Assembly (NCBI GenBank): GCA_963682025.1
Contig: OY821521.1
Coordinates: 171,251,665-171,315,664 of the forward strand
DNA from: Cordilura impudica
Taxonomy: Eukaryota > Arthropoda > Insecta > Diptera > Scathophagidae
Direction of reading: 5' to 3'
Length of the DNA: 64,000 bases
The notes under the pieces were generated by a model. It was given only the letters and a program-made list of their open reading frames with translations, ran no database searches and was not told where the DNA came from. Of this stretch, positions 35,501-47,760 are shown in pieces. Made by a program: the position numbers and the translations under genes. Numbering within the stretch: position 1 is the stretch's first letter; the number at the start of each line of letters is the position of its first letter.

Positions 35501-36780
35501 GGAAAGAAATTTTTTTTAAAATTAAAGTACTTTTCCGAACGATATGAAAGATATTTTACAATATGAAAGATTTTTGATAAAGTTTTATCGCAATTAAAAA
35601 AAAAAGTAAAAACAAAAATAATAATAAAAACTAATTTAAGTTTCTCAAAAAGTCATTTTTAATCTGTATTGTAATTGAACATTAAATTTTACTTAATAAA
35701 TATAAATAAATAAAAAAAAAAAAACTAGAAAGTTCGAAAAAGCTAATTTTATAAAATCTAAAAAAAAATTTTTTTTTTAAATTTCGATAGATCCTTTTTT
35801 AAAAAAGATAAAAGTAACTTTTTGAAAATTTGAATAAAGATACTATTTTAAGAATATATAAAAAATTTTTTTTTTTTCGAAAAATTTGAAAAAAGCTCTT
35901 TTTTAAAATTTCGATAAAAGTACTTCATGAAAATTTCAAAATTTTCTTAAATTTTGAAAATTTCAAAAAATTTCGAAAAATTTCTTATAAAATTACTTTG
36001 AAAAGAAATATCAAAAAAAAAAAATATCAAAAAACGTACTTCGTTGAATATTACTTTTATCGAAAAGAAAAAAAATTTTCAAAACTTTCGAAAAATTTAC
36101 TTTTTAAAGTTTCGGAAAGGGTACTTTTTTGAAAAAGACCTTTATTTTGTAAATTATTAAAAAGTACTTTTTTGAATATATTGAAAATAGTACTTTTTCT
36201 AAAATTTGAAAAAAAACACTTTTTAAATTTTCGATAAAGGTACTTTTTTGAAAATTTCTAAAAAGTACTTTTCAAAATTTTGTAAAAAAAGTACTTGATT
36301 AAATTTTGATAAAGATTTTTTTGAAAATTTCGAAAAATTTTCTTTATTTATACTTCGATAAAAGTACCTTTTTAAGATATCAAAAAAGTTACTTTGTTGA
36401 AAATTTCGAAAAAAAAAGTATTATATTGAATAAAATTTTCGAAAAGTGGTACTTTATTTCTAAATTTTGAAGTGCATTTTTAAAATTTATAAAAAAGTAT
36501 TTTTTTTTTTATTTTAAAAAGTACTTTTTTAAAATTTGGGAAAGGTTTTTCTTTGACAATTTCGTTAAATTTACTTTTTGAAAAGCTTGGAAGAATGTAT
36601 TTTTTTTAAATTTCAGAAAGATATTCTGTTCAAAACTAAAAAAAAGTTTTACCGAAATTTTTAAAATTTAACTTTTGTCGAAAACATAATTATTTTAATT
36701 CTTTTAAAAATACAACTTCCAAAGGAATATTCATTTAAAGTAATTGTAATAATTGCACAAATTTTTTATTTGTAACAAAA
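35500..36780. repeat. Degenerate aaatttcgaaaaagtac array
   Basis: Loose tandem units combining agtac(t)n with aaaatttcgaaaa, about 20-30 bp, very diverged. They bridge to the better ordered agtactttcaaaa array downstream. Confidence 0.8.
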
Positions 36781-36840
36781 CATTTTTATTAAAAATAATA
36801 ATTTTAGTAAAAATACTTTTTCTCCACTTCAAAAAAGTAA

Positions 36841-37062
36841 TTGTTAGTGTTTTCAATAACAAATACTTTTTAGTACATTCTTAAAAGAAATTACTGTTTA
36901 GTATTTTGAAAATTGTGATTTTTTAGTACTTTTAAAATAAGTAATTTTCGTACCATCGGAAAAAGTTTTTTTTAGTACATTCAAAATAAGAACTTTTTAG
37001 TACTTTAACTAAAGAGCGTAATTGCTCTTCTTGAAAGTACTAACAAGTCTTTCTAAAAGGTA
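36841..37062 (+). repeat. Left copy of a 222-bp direct repeat flanking the agtactttc array
   Basis: Runs from ttgttagtgttttcaataac to ctaacaagtctttctaaaag. Matches 41671-41892 at a constant offset of 4830 with no net length change and only scattered substitutions visible. It shares the rare phrases gtaccatcg and ttgaaagtactaacaag. Confidence 0.88.
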
Positions 37063-40000
37063 AAAATAATAATTTTAGTAAAAATACTTTTTCTCCACTT
37101 CAAATTAGTGGTACTTTCGAAAGAATCTACTTTTAAAAAGGGAACTATTTAATACTTTCAAAGAAGAAACTTTTTAGGTTAAATACCCTACATTTAAAAA
37201 TAGAGCTCAAGTATTTTTAAATTGTGATTTTTTAGTACTTAAAAAATTACATTTTAGTACTTTGGAAAAGAGTACTTGCAGGAAAGTATTTTAAATAAAA
37301 TATTTTTAAGAATTTTAAGTACCTTTAAAATAATTTTAGTACTGAAAAAAGGGTTTTTGTTAGTACTTTGAAATGAATAATTTTTCAGTACTTTTAAAAA
37401 AGTAAGTTTTGGCACTTTCAAAAATAAGTACTTTTTCATACTTTCAAAAAAGAAATTTTTAGTACTTTCAAAAATAAAACTTAAGGACTTTCAATAAGTA
37501 ATTTTGAGTATTAAAAAAGTTAAGTTTTTGAAAATACCTTTTATTTGCTTCGAAAAAATTATTTTTAGTACTTGAAAAGTAATTCCAAAGGAGCATCTTT
37601 ATATTAAATAAAATATTTTTAAGGATTTTTAGTACCTTTAAAAGAATTTTAGTACTTAAAAAAGGTTTTTTAGTACTTTAAAATTAATCATTTTTCAGTA
37701 TTTTCAAAAAAGTAAGTTTTAGTACTTTCAAAAAAGTAAGTTTTAGTACTTTCAAAAATAAGTACTTTTAGTACTTTCAAAAAAGTAATTTTTAGTACTT
37801 GCAAAAATTAAACTTAAGGACTTTAAATTAGTAATTTTGAGTATTAAAAAAGTTAAGTTTTTGAAAATATAGTTGCTTCGAAAAAATAATTTTTAGTACT
37901 TTAAAAATACTTTTTAGTACCTTTAAAGCAAATAACTCCAAAAGAGCATCTTTATTTTAAATAAAATATTTTTAAGGATGTTTAGTACCTTAAAAATAAT
38001 TTTAGTACTTAAAAAAGGTTTTTTAGTACTTTGAAATGAATAATTTTTCAGTACTTTCAAAAAAGTTAGTTTTAGTACTTTCTAAAAAGTAAGTTTTGGT
38101 ATTTTCAAAAATAAGTACTTTTTTGTACTTTCAAAAAAGATATTTTTAGTACTTTCAAAAATAAAACTTAATGACTTTCAGTAGGTAGTTTTGAGTATTA
38201 GTTAGTAGTTATTTATAAGTTTTTGAAAATACCTTTTAGTTGCTTCGAAAAAATTATTTTTAGTACTTAAAAAATACTTTTTAGTACTTTCAAAGCAAGT
38301 AATTTCAAAAGAGCGTCTTTATTATAAATAAAATATTTTTAGTGCCTTTAAAATAATTTTAGTACTTAAAAAAGGTTTTTTAGTACTTTGAAATGAATAA
38401 TTTTTCAGTACTTTCAAAAAGGTAAGTTTTAGTACTTTCAAAAACAAAACTTAATGACTTTCAGTAGGTTGTTTTTTATACAAAAGAGCATCTTTATTTT
38501 AAATAAAATATTTTTAAGAATTTTTAGTACCTTTAAAATAATTTTTAGTACTTAAAAAAGGTTTTTTAGTACTTTGAAATGAATAATTTTTCAGCACTTT
38601 CAAAAAAGTTAGTTTTAGTACTTTCTAAAAAGTAAGTTTTGGTATTTTCAAAAATATGTACTTTTTTGTACTTTCAAAAAAGTAATTTTTAGTACTTTCA
38701 AAAATAAAACTTAATGACTTTCAGTAGGTAGTTTTGAGTATTAGTTAGTAGTTAGTTATAAGTTTTTGAAAATACCTTTTAGTTGCTTTGAAAAAATAAT
38801 ATTTAGTACTTAAAAATACTTTTTATTACTCTCAAAGCAAGTAATTTTAAAAGAGCATCTCTATTTTAAATAAAATATTTTTAGTACCTTTAAAATAATT
38901 TTTAGTACTGAAAAAAGTTTTTTTAGTACTTTGTAATGGATAATTTTTCAGTACTTTCAAAAAAGGAAGTTTTAGTACTTTCAAAAAAGTATGTTTTGGA
39001 CTTTCAAAAATAAGTACATTTTAGTACATTCAAAAAAGTAATTTTTAGTACTTGCAAAAATTAAACTTAAGGACTTTCAATAAGTAATTTTGAGTATTAA
39101 AAAAGTTAAGTTTTTGAAAATACCTTTTAGTTACTTCGAAAAAATTATTTTTAGTACTTAAAAAATACTTTTTAGTACTTTCAAGGGAAGTAATTTCAAA
39201 AGAGCGTCTTTATTTTAAATAAAATATTTTTAGTACCTTTAAAATAATTTTTAGTACTTTCAAAAAAGTAAGTTTTAGTACTTTCAAAAATAAGTACTTT
39301 TAGTACTTTCAAAAAAGTAATTTTTAGTACTTTCAAAAATTAAACTTCAGGACTTTCAATAAGTAATTTTGAGTATTAAAAAAATTAAGTTTTTGAAAAT
39401 ACCTTTTAGTTACTTCAAAAAAATTATTTTTAGTACTTAAAAAATACTTTTTAGTACTTTCAAAGCAAGTAATTTCAAAAGAGCATCTTAATTTTAAATA
39501 AAATATTTTTAGTTACTTTAAAATAATTTTAGTACTTAAAAAAGGTTTTTTAGTACTTTGAAATGAATAATTTTTTAGTACTTTCAAAATAGTATGTTTT
39601 AGAACTTTCAAAAAAGTAAGTTTTAGTGCTTTCAAATATAAAACTTAATGACCTTCAGTAGGTAGTTTTGAGTATTAAAAAAGTTTAGTTTTTGGAAATA
39701 TCTTTTAGTTGCTTCGAAAAAATAAATTTTAGTACTTAAAAAATACTTTTTAGTACTTTCAATGCAAGTAATTTCAAAAGAGCATCGTTATTTTAAATAA
39801 AATATTTTTAAGGATTTTCAGTACCTTTAAAATAATTTTAGTACTTTAAAAATATTTTTTTTAGTACTTTCATATGAATAATTTTTCAGTACTTTCAAAA
39901 TAGTAAGTAAGTACTTTTCAGTACTTTCAAAACAGTGATTTTTAGTACTTTCAAAAATAAAAGTTAAGGACTTTCAATAGGTAATTTTAAGTACTAAAAA

Positions 40001-41670
40001 AGTTTAGTTTTAGAAAATACATTTTAGTTGCTTTGAAAAAATAATATTTACTACTTAAAAATACTTTTTATTACTCTCAAAGCAAGTAATTTTAAAAGAG
40101 CATCTCTATTTTAAATAAAATATGTTTAGTACCTTTAAAATAATTTTAGTACTTAAAAAAGGTTTTTAAGTACTTTGAAGTTAATAATTTTTCAGTACTT
40201 TGAAAAAAGTAAGTTTTAGTACTTTCAAAATAGAAAGTTTTGGTACTTTCAAAATAAGTACTTTTTAGTACTTTTGAAAAAGTATTTTTTAGTACTTTCA
40301 AAAATAAAACGTAAGAACTTTCAATAGGTAATTTTGAATATTAGAAAAATTAAGTTTTTGAAAATATTTTTTAGCTGCTTCGAAAAAATAATTTTTAGTA
40401 CTTAAATACTTTTAGTACTTTCAAAGCAAGAAATTTCAAAAGAGCATCTTTATTTTAAGTAAAGTATTTTTAAGGATTTTTAGTACCTTTAAAATAATTT
40501 TTGTACTTCAAAAAGGTTTTTTAGTACTTTGAAATGAATAATTTTTCAGTACTTTCAAAAAAGTTAGTTTTAGTACTTTCTCAAAGGTAAGTTTTGGTAC
40601 TTTCAAAAATAAGTACTCTTTTGTACTTTCAAAAAAGTAATTTTTAGTACTTTCAAAAATAAAACTTAAGGACTTTCAATAAGTAGTTTTGATTATTAAA
40701 AAAGTCAAGTTTTTGAAAATACTTTTTAGTTGCTTCAAAAAAATAATTTTTAATACTTAAAAAATACTGTTTAGTACTTTCAAAGCAAGTAATTTCAAAA
40801 GAGCATCGTTATTTTAAATAATATATTTTTAAGAATTTTTAGTACCTTTAAAATAATTTTAGTACTTAAAGAAGGTTTTTGCTAATGTAATTTTTCAGTA
40901 CTTTAAAAAAACTAAATTTTAGTACTTTCAAAATAGTAAGTTTTGGTACTTCCAAAATAAGTACTTTTTAGTACTTCAAAAATGTAATTTTTAGTACTTT
41001 TAAACATAAAACTTAACGACTTTCAATAAGTATTTTTGAGTATTAAAAACGTTAAGTTTTTGAATATACCTTTTAGTTGCTTCGAAATAATAATTTTTAG
41101 TACTTAAAAAATACTTTTTAGTACTTTCAAAGCAATTAATTTCAAAGGAACATATCTTTTAGTACCTTCAAAGAATACTTTTTAGTACTTTTTTTAAAAA
41201 AAATTTACAAAAAACTAAAAATTAAATAACAATTTATTATAAAACAAAATCAACACAAAAAAAGTAACTTTTATTACTCTCAGAAAAGTACTTTTAGAAA
41301 GTACTTTTAGTACTTGTAAGTAATTTCAAAAATATTGTTTTCAGTCCTTATCAAAAAATGAACTCTTAGTACTTTTAAAAGAATAATTTTTAGGATCTTT
41401 CAAAAAGTCACTTTTAAGTAATTTAAAAAGATACTTTTAGTACTCCAAGAAACAAATTTCGAAAAAGTTATTTTTAGTACTTGAAAAATATTAATTTTCT
41501 ATACTAAAAAATAATAATTCGTACTTTAAAGTGGTTTTTGGTACTTTTTAGTACTGGCAAAGAAGTAAGTTTTAAAACTTTTTTAGGAAAGTAATTTTTA
41601 GTACCTTCGAAAAAAGTACTTCTTAGTACTTTTAAAACAGATTCTTTTTGGAACTTTCGAAAAAAAGTAA
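37063..41670 (+). repeat. 24-bp agtactttcaaaa array with 345-367 bp higher-order units
   Basis: Basic unit close to agtactttcaaaaaagtaag plus tttt, 24 bp. The landmark gagc(a/g)tc followed by ttattttaaataaaa recurs at 37591, 37944, 38311, 38486, 38853, 39202, 39481, 39780, 40098, 40442 and 40801, with a degenerate form at 41148. Full intervals are 344-367 bp; shortened ones (175, 279, 299, 318) reflect loss of basic units. Each higher-order unit has the same ordered variants (ggttttttagtactttg, taaaacttaaggactttc, ttttagttgcttcg). Minus-strand frames at 37254 and 41504 are by-products. Confidence 0.92.
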
Positions 41671-41892
41671 TTATTAGTGTTTTCAATAACAAATACTTTT
41701 AGGTACATTCTTAACGGAAATTATTTTTTAGTATTTTGAAAAATGTGATTTTTAGTACTTTTAAAATAGGGAATATTCGTACCATCGAAAAAAAGATTTT
41801 TTTTAGTACATTCGAAATAAGTACTGTTTAGTACTTTAAATAAAGAACGCAAGTGCTCTTGTTGAAAGTACTAACAAGTCTTTATAAAAGGT
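41671..41892 (+). repeat. Right copy of the 222-bp direct repeat
   Basis: Same order of phrases as 36841-37062, same orientation, equal length, offset 4830. Confidence 0.88.
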
Positions 41893-42700
41893 ACAATTTT
41901 GGTGAATATTTTCATATTAATAAAATTTTATTAACAAATTTTTTATTTTTAGTACTTTCAGAATAGTAGTTTTTAGTAAATTCAAAAAAGCATTTTTACT
42001 GTTTTCAAAAAATTTCTTTCAAATGTCCTATAGAAAGTACTTGTTAGTAAAAAAATATTTTTAGTACTTTCAAAAAAAGTACTTGTTATTAAAAAAATAT
42101 TTTAGTTCTTTCAAAAAAAGTACTTGTTAGTAGAAAAAAATATTTTTAGTACTTTCAACTCTCTTAAATACCTTTTAGTACCTTAAAAGAAGTAATTTTT
42201 AGTACTTAAAAACTTACTTTTAGTACTTAAAAAACACTTTGAAAAAAGTATTTTTAGAGTTTAAAAAAAGTACTTTTTAGTACATTGAAAAAAAGTACAT
42301 TTACATTTTGAAAATACTTCTTACTACTCAAAAAGTATACTTTTAGTACATAAAAAAGACTTAGGAAAAATTAGGTTTTTGGCGCTAAAAAAAAAAAATT
42401 TAATTTTTAGTGATTAAAAAAAAAATACTTTTAGTACTTTCAAGATAATAACTTATATTTCTTTCAATATTTTTTAGTGCTTTAATAAAAGTACCTTTAG
42501 TACTTTCAAGAAAATATCTTTTTTTAAATATTTTTTAGTACCTTAAAAGAAGTACTTTTTAGTACTTAAAAAATATAATTTTGAGGACAATAAAGAAAAA
42601 GAAATCTGTTAGTACTTTCATAAAAAAAAAGTCCTTTTAGTATTTTAAAAAGTGTTTTTAGTACTTTCGATATAGTGCGTTTTAGAACTTTCTTTTACTT
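41893..42700 (+). repeat. Degenerate continuation of the agtactttc array
   Basis: Irregular units with agtacttt and long A tracts, without the 345-bp higher-order landmarks, fading out near 42700. Confidence 0.8.
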
Positions 42701-43870
42701 TTTAATTTTTAACAAACATAAAACTAAATCATATTTTTAGTACTTTCAAAAAGGTTAAATTTTTTATATTTTTTATTGTTAAGGTTTCTCTTCAATTAAT
42801 TATTGGTGCTTTGAAGAAAAGTACTTTAAAAATGGATGCCATTTTGAGTTTCCTTTTTAAATGATCCTTTAAGAGCTTCTCACTAAAAAGGTACTGTTTT
42901 ACAACTTCCAGCTTAAGGATCAGCATATATAAATTATTCAACTTCTAATATAAAAAACTTTGAAATAAATCTTATTGCACGCTTGTTGCTGTTTAAAAAC
43001 TAGACTGCATTTTAACGGAACTAACTCCATTTTATTCGTATATGATATATTTACAAAAAAAGAACGGAATGGCCCATTCGCTTTTGAGTCCTAATAATAC
43101 TTTTTTGTTGTTTTTTTTTTTTGTTATTTAATACATTGATATGGCCTAAATTGTTTTTTTCTTTTTGTTATGTTTTCATTTAAAAATGTAGGATGCTACA
43201 ATTCACTAACAGACACATAAAAAACACTTAAATAAAAAAATAGCTGAATACGTAAGTACGTTATTTTTTTAAGTTTTTTTTTTTTTAATATAATTCGTTT
43301 CTCTAGCTTTCGATATTTATTTATATTTTTTTATTTATTGTTAATTTTTTTTTTTTTTTTTGAAGAAATATTTTTGAAAATCGTTCTTCACCATATGTAT
43401 TGTATATGAATGTTTTGGGGATATTACTAATTTTAATTATATACTATAGACATTTAAAATATGGATTTCTTTAAACTTACTTTCTTTTGTCACTTATATA
43501 TTTTTTCATAGATTTTTTTTTTGTTTCAATTAAATTTTTTTTTTACTAATGCTTTTTTCTAAATTTATTTATTTAAATTTTTATTGAATTAAATATCATT
43601 CAATGATTTGAATTTTTCAAAAATTGTTTTTGCTTTTATCACACAGTTATTACGATTACACAATGTTCTTGTAGATATTGTTGTTGTTGTTGTTGTAGAT
43701 GATGATGTTGTTGTTGTTGTTTTTGTGTTTAATAAATAATGATCATGTTGGTCAATAAAACTTTTGAAAGCATGAGTTTTAAATGATTGTGAATTTGATG
43801 TTGTGTTAATTGCCCCGTTGAATTTGTTATTGTAAATATTTGTGAATTTTGCTAATTGATGTAAATATAT
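42701..43870. other. AT-rich spacer with GTT/GAT microsatellite
   Basis: Non-periodic DNA. A compound (TTG)n(GAT)n(TTG)n tract lies at about 43678-43721. gcttaaggatcagc at 42911-42924 is the inverse of the motif at 35187. No gene seen. Confidence 0.6.
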
Positions 43871-44011
43871 CTCCGAGAAAAGGGACCTAGTGTGTGAAAA
43901 TTAAGTTTTGAGAAAAAAACGCATTTAAAGTTTCTACACCATTTTTGGTACCAGAATCCACCGTTTTTGACACAACCCGATTTTTGACACACTAGGTCCC
44001 TTTTCTCGGAG
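43871..44011. mobile_element. 141-bp element with perfect 25-bp terminal inverted repeats
   Basis: The left terminus 43871-43895 begins ctccgagaaaagggacctag. The right terminus 43987-44011 is its exact reverse complement over 25 bp. The interior repeats ttttgacaca. There is no coding capacity, so it is a MITE or other non-autonomous inverted-repeat unit. Target duplication is not clear (atatat lies near both sides but not adjacent on the right). Confidence 0.8.
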
Positions 44012-45234
44012 GTCACATATATTAATTTTTTTTTAAGATTATTTTAAAATGATTTCTCCTAAACGTATGAGCGATATTTAATTGACAAGAAATATGTATC
44101 ATACGCCTCATATGGTTTTCTAAACGAAATACTTGGAACTATAGGGGAAATGTATATAATATCTTGTTTATCAACTAAATATTGTGATTGGAAACTAATC
44201 AATAATATTTGCATAGGATTTCAAAGCGTCCATCACCATCTATCTAAGACATTTTTAACTTAATAAAGTTTTAGGTAAATTCATTCTTAGGAAAAGTTTT
44301 ATTGACCATAATGTTTGTGTAATGTTTTGTTGTGTTGATGTTGTTGTTGTTGTTGTTGCTTCTGTTTATTTTCAATTTTAATTGTGTAATAAGGATTCCT
44401 ACTAATATGTGTTGATTTTTTTTTTGTTTTTCTTTGTTTTTGTTGTTCTTAAGCTGTGTCGTGGTTGTTGTTTTGTTTAGTGTTTAAATATGTTTGTTGT
44501 TGTTTCTATTTGAAAAAAAAAGAGAAAAAAAATTGACACTTTCTAAACAAATGTTAGCTTGTAGTTGATTTGCAAAAATGTTCGCATAAAATCTACTTGC
44601 AAAAAAAAATTATTATATTATTATTTTTTTTTTTTTAATTTAAGTGTATAAGTTTTTAGTTTTTAAGTATAAGTTTGAAGTATATATATATATATATAGA
44701 TAGTATTTTGTAAGTATTACATATATTTATCAATTATGTTTAATATATATATATATATATATATAATATTTGTTTGTTTTTTGCATATGCGCATACCTAT
44801 TCAAATCGGTGTACAAAGTTTGTATTTTTACTTGGTATTGTTTAGAGAATTTATTTGAAATAAAATGCTGAAAACAAAAAAAAAAAAAAAAACGAAACAT
44901 GAACTAATCTGAAAACCAATAAGTAAATACTTGTAAAACACAATCTTACTTTAAATACAGTATAAAAGCATGCTTTAATGATTCTATTTCTATTCCGAAC
45001 ATAGAAGGCCAGATATTGTCATGATCACAATCACAATATTTGGCCATTGCTTAGACAATTCGATGTAATGACATATTCTTTCGGTAACATAGACAATTGT
45101 AGTTGTTGTACAGTACGTGCTTATTTTATCATAGAAAATTTATTGTGAATTGCGAATGTTTTTATATTATCAAATGTTTTATTTCGTTAAATTAATATTT
45201 TTCGATACGTTTTTTCTTAAGTATCTTTTTTGGT
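44012..45234. other. AT-rich spacer with microsatellites
   Basis: (GTT)n near 44338-44358, (TA)n near 44680-44698 and 44744-44764, and a poly-A run near 44876-44891. A 13-bp-stem hairpin with one mismatch lies at 45007-45045 (ggccagatattgt and acaatatttggcc). No gene recognised. Confidence 0.6.
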
Positions 45235-47760
45235 TCTTTTAAGAAACTATTTTTTAAAAAAACTACTATTTAGTAACCTTCTTGGCAAAAATTCGTCAAA
45301 GTATTATGTTTTTTGTATTTTGTTTTATAAGTGCATTTTTGGAACCTTTTTTTTTTTAAAGAAAAGTACCTTTAAAGTACCCTTTTTCAAATAAATGCTT
45401 TTTAGATTTTAATATAAGTCCTAAAACAATTTTTTGGTATCAAATTGGTACCAAAAAAAATTGTCACAAAAAGTACTTTTTTTTTAACAAAAGTACCTTT
45501 ATTGGTACGTTTATCGAGAGAAGGTACTTTTTGATTTTAATATAAGTGCTAACTTCGTAGCTTTTAAAATATCATTTATTTGGTAAACTTTTTGTTAAAA
45601 AAAAACTCAAAAAGTACTTTTTTTTATCAAAAGTACCTTTTTTAGTACTTTTATCGGAAAAAGGTACTTTTTGATTTTAATGTAAGTGCTAACTTCTTAG
45701 CTTTTAAAACATCATTTATTTGGTAAACTTTTTGTTCAAAAAATTTGGTTGTTATATCTCCGAAAGTACTTTTTTAACAAAAGTACCTTTTTTGGTATGT
45801 TTATCGAGAGAAGGCACTTTTTGATTTTAATATAAGTACTAACTTCGTAGCTTTTAAAACATCATTTGGTAAACTTGTTGTTTAAAAAATTTGGCTGGTA
45901 TATACCAAAAAGTACTTTTTTTTAACAAAAGTACCTTTTTTAGTACTTTTATCGGAAAAAGGTAATTTTTGATTTTAACATAAGTACTAACTTCGTAGCT
46001 GTCTAAACATTATTTATTTGGTAAACTTGCTGTTTAAAGAATTTGGTTGTTCTATCTCAAAACGTACTTTTTTAACAAAACTACCTTTTTTGGTAAGTTT
46101 ATCGAGAGAAGGTACTTTTTGATTTTAATATAAGTGCAAACTTTTTAGCTTTTCAAACATCATTTATTTGGTAAACTTTTTGTTTAAAAAATTTGGTTGT
46201 TATATCTCAGAACGTACTTTTTTTTAGCAAAAGTACCTTTTTTGGTACGTTTATCGAGAGAAGGTACTTTTTGATTTTAATATACATTCGTAGCTTTTAA
46301 AACATCATTTATCTGGTAAACTTTTTGATTCAAAAATTTGGTCGGTTAGTAACCTTCTTGGCAAAAATTCATCAAAGTAATTTATTTTTTGTATTTTGTT
46401 TTAAAAGTGAATTTTTTGTACCTTTTTTTTTAAGGAAAAGTACCTTTTAAAGAACCCTTTTTGAAATAAACACTTTTTAGATTTTAATATAAGTCCCAAA
46501 ACAATTTTTTGGTAGCAAATTGGTATCCAAAAAAAATTGTCACAATAAGTACCTTTTTTTAACAAAGAGAAAAGGTACTTTTCGATTTTAATATAAGTAC
46601 TAACTTCGTAGCTTTTAAAACATCACTTATTTGGTAAACTTTTTGTTTAAAAAATTTGGTTGTTGTATTTCAAAACGTACTTTTTTTTAACAAAAGTGCC
46701 TTTTTTGGTACGTTTATCGAGAGAAGGTACTTTTTGATTTTAATATAAGTACTAGCGTCATAGCTTTTAAAACACCATTTATTTGGTAAACTTTTTGTTT
46801 CAAAAATTTGGCTGGTATATACCAAAAAGTACTTTTTTTTTAACAAAATCACCTTTTTTAGTACTTTTTATCGAAAAAAGTACTTTTTGATTTAAATAGC
46901 TGGTAAAATATTATTTATTTGGTAAGCTTTGTGTTTAAAAAATTTGGTCGGTTAGTAACCTTCTTGGCAAAAATTCGTCAAAGTATTATGTTTTTTGAAT
47001 TTTTTTTTTAAAGTGAATTTTTTGTACCTTTTTTTTAAGAAAAAGTACCTTTTAAAGTATACATTTTAAAATAAACACTTTTTAGATTTTAATATAAGTC
47101 CCAAAACAATTTTTTTGTACCAAATTGGGTATCCAAAAAAAATTGTCACAATAAGTACATTTTTTAACAGAAGTACTTTTTTTAGTACTTTTCGATTTTA
47201 ATATAAGTACTAACTTCGTAGCTTTTAAAACATCATTTATTTGGTAAACTTTTTATTAAAAAAATTTTGTTATTGTATCTCAAAAAGTACTTTTTTTTAT
47301 CACAAGTACCTTTTTGGTACGTTTATCGAGAGAAGGTACTTTTTGATTTTAATATAAGTACTAGCTTCCTAGCTTTTAAAACATCATTTATTTGGTAAAC
47401 TTTTTGTTAAAAAAATTTTGTTATTGTAACTCAAAAAGTACTTTTTTTATCACAAGTACCTTTTTGGTACGTTTATCAAGAGAAGGTTCTTTTTGATTTT
47501 AATACAAGTGCAAACTTCGTAGCTTTTAAAACAACATTTATTTGGTAAACTTTTTGTTTAAAATAATTCGTTGTTGTATCTCAAAAAGTAAATATTTTAA
47601 AAAAAGTACCCTTTTTTAGTACTTTTATCGAAAAAAAAGTACTTTTTGATTTTAATATAAGTACCAACTTCATTTATTTGGTAATCTTTTTGTTTAAAAA
47701 ATTTGCTTGTTATATCTCAAAACATACTTTTTTAACAAAAGTACCTTTTTTTGATAAACG
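45235..47760. repeat. 150-bp composite GTAC satellite
   Basis: The landmark gattttaatataagt or variants recurs at 45533, 45673, 45823, 45971, 46121, 46273, 46583, 46736, 46889, 47192, 47345, 47493 and 47648. Intervals are 140-155 bp except two of about 305. The long ones hold a variant block (ttagtaaccttcttggc) that is also at the array start, at 45.27, 46.34 and 46.95 kb. Each unit pairs aaaagtacttttttt with aaaagtacctttttt and has catcatttatttggtaaac. Confidence 0.9.

Noticed and set aside
36841..41892. LTR retrotransposon from the 222-bp direct repeats
   Set aside because: Interior is satellite with no gag/pol frames, and I see no TG...CA ends, primer-binding site or polypurine tract placed as expected.
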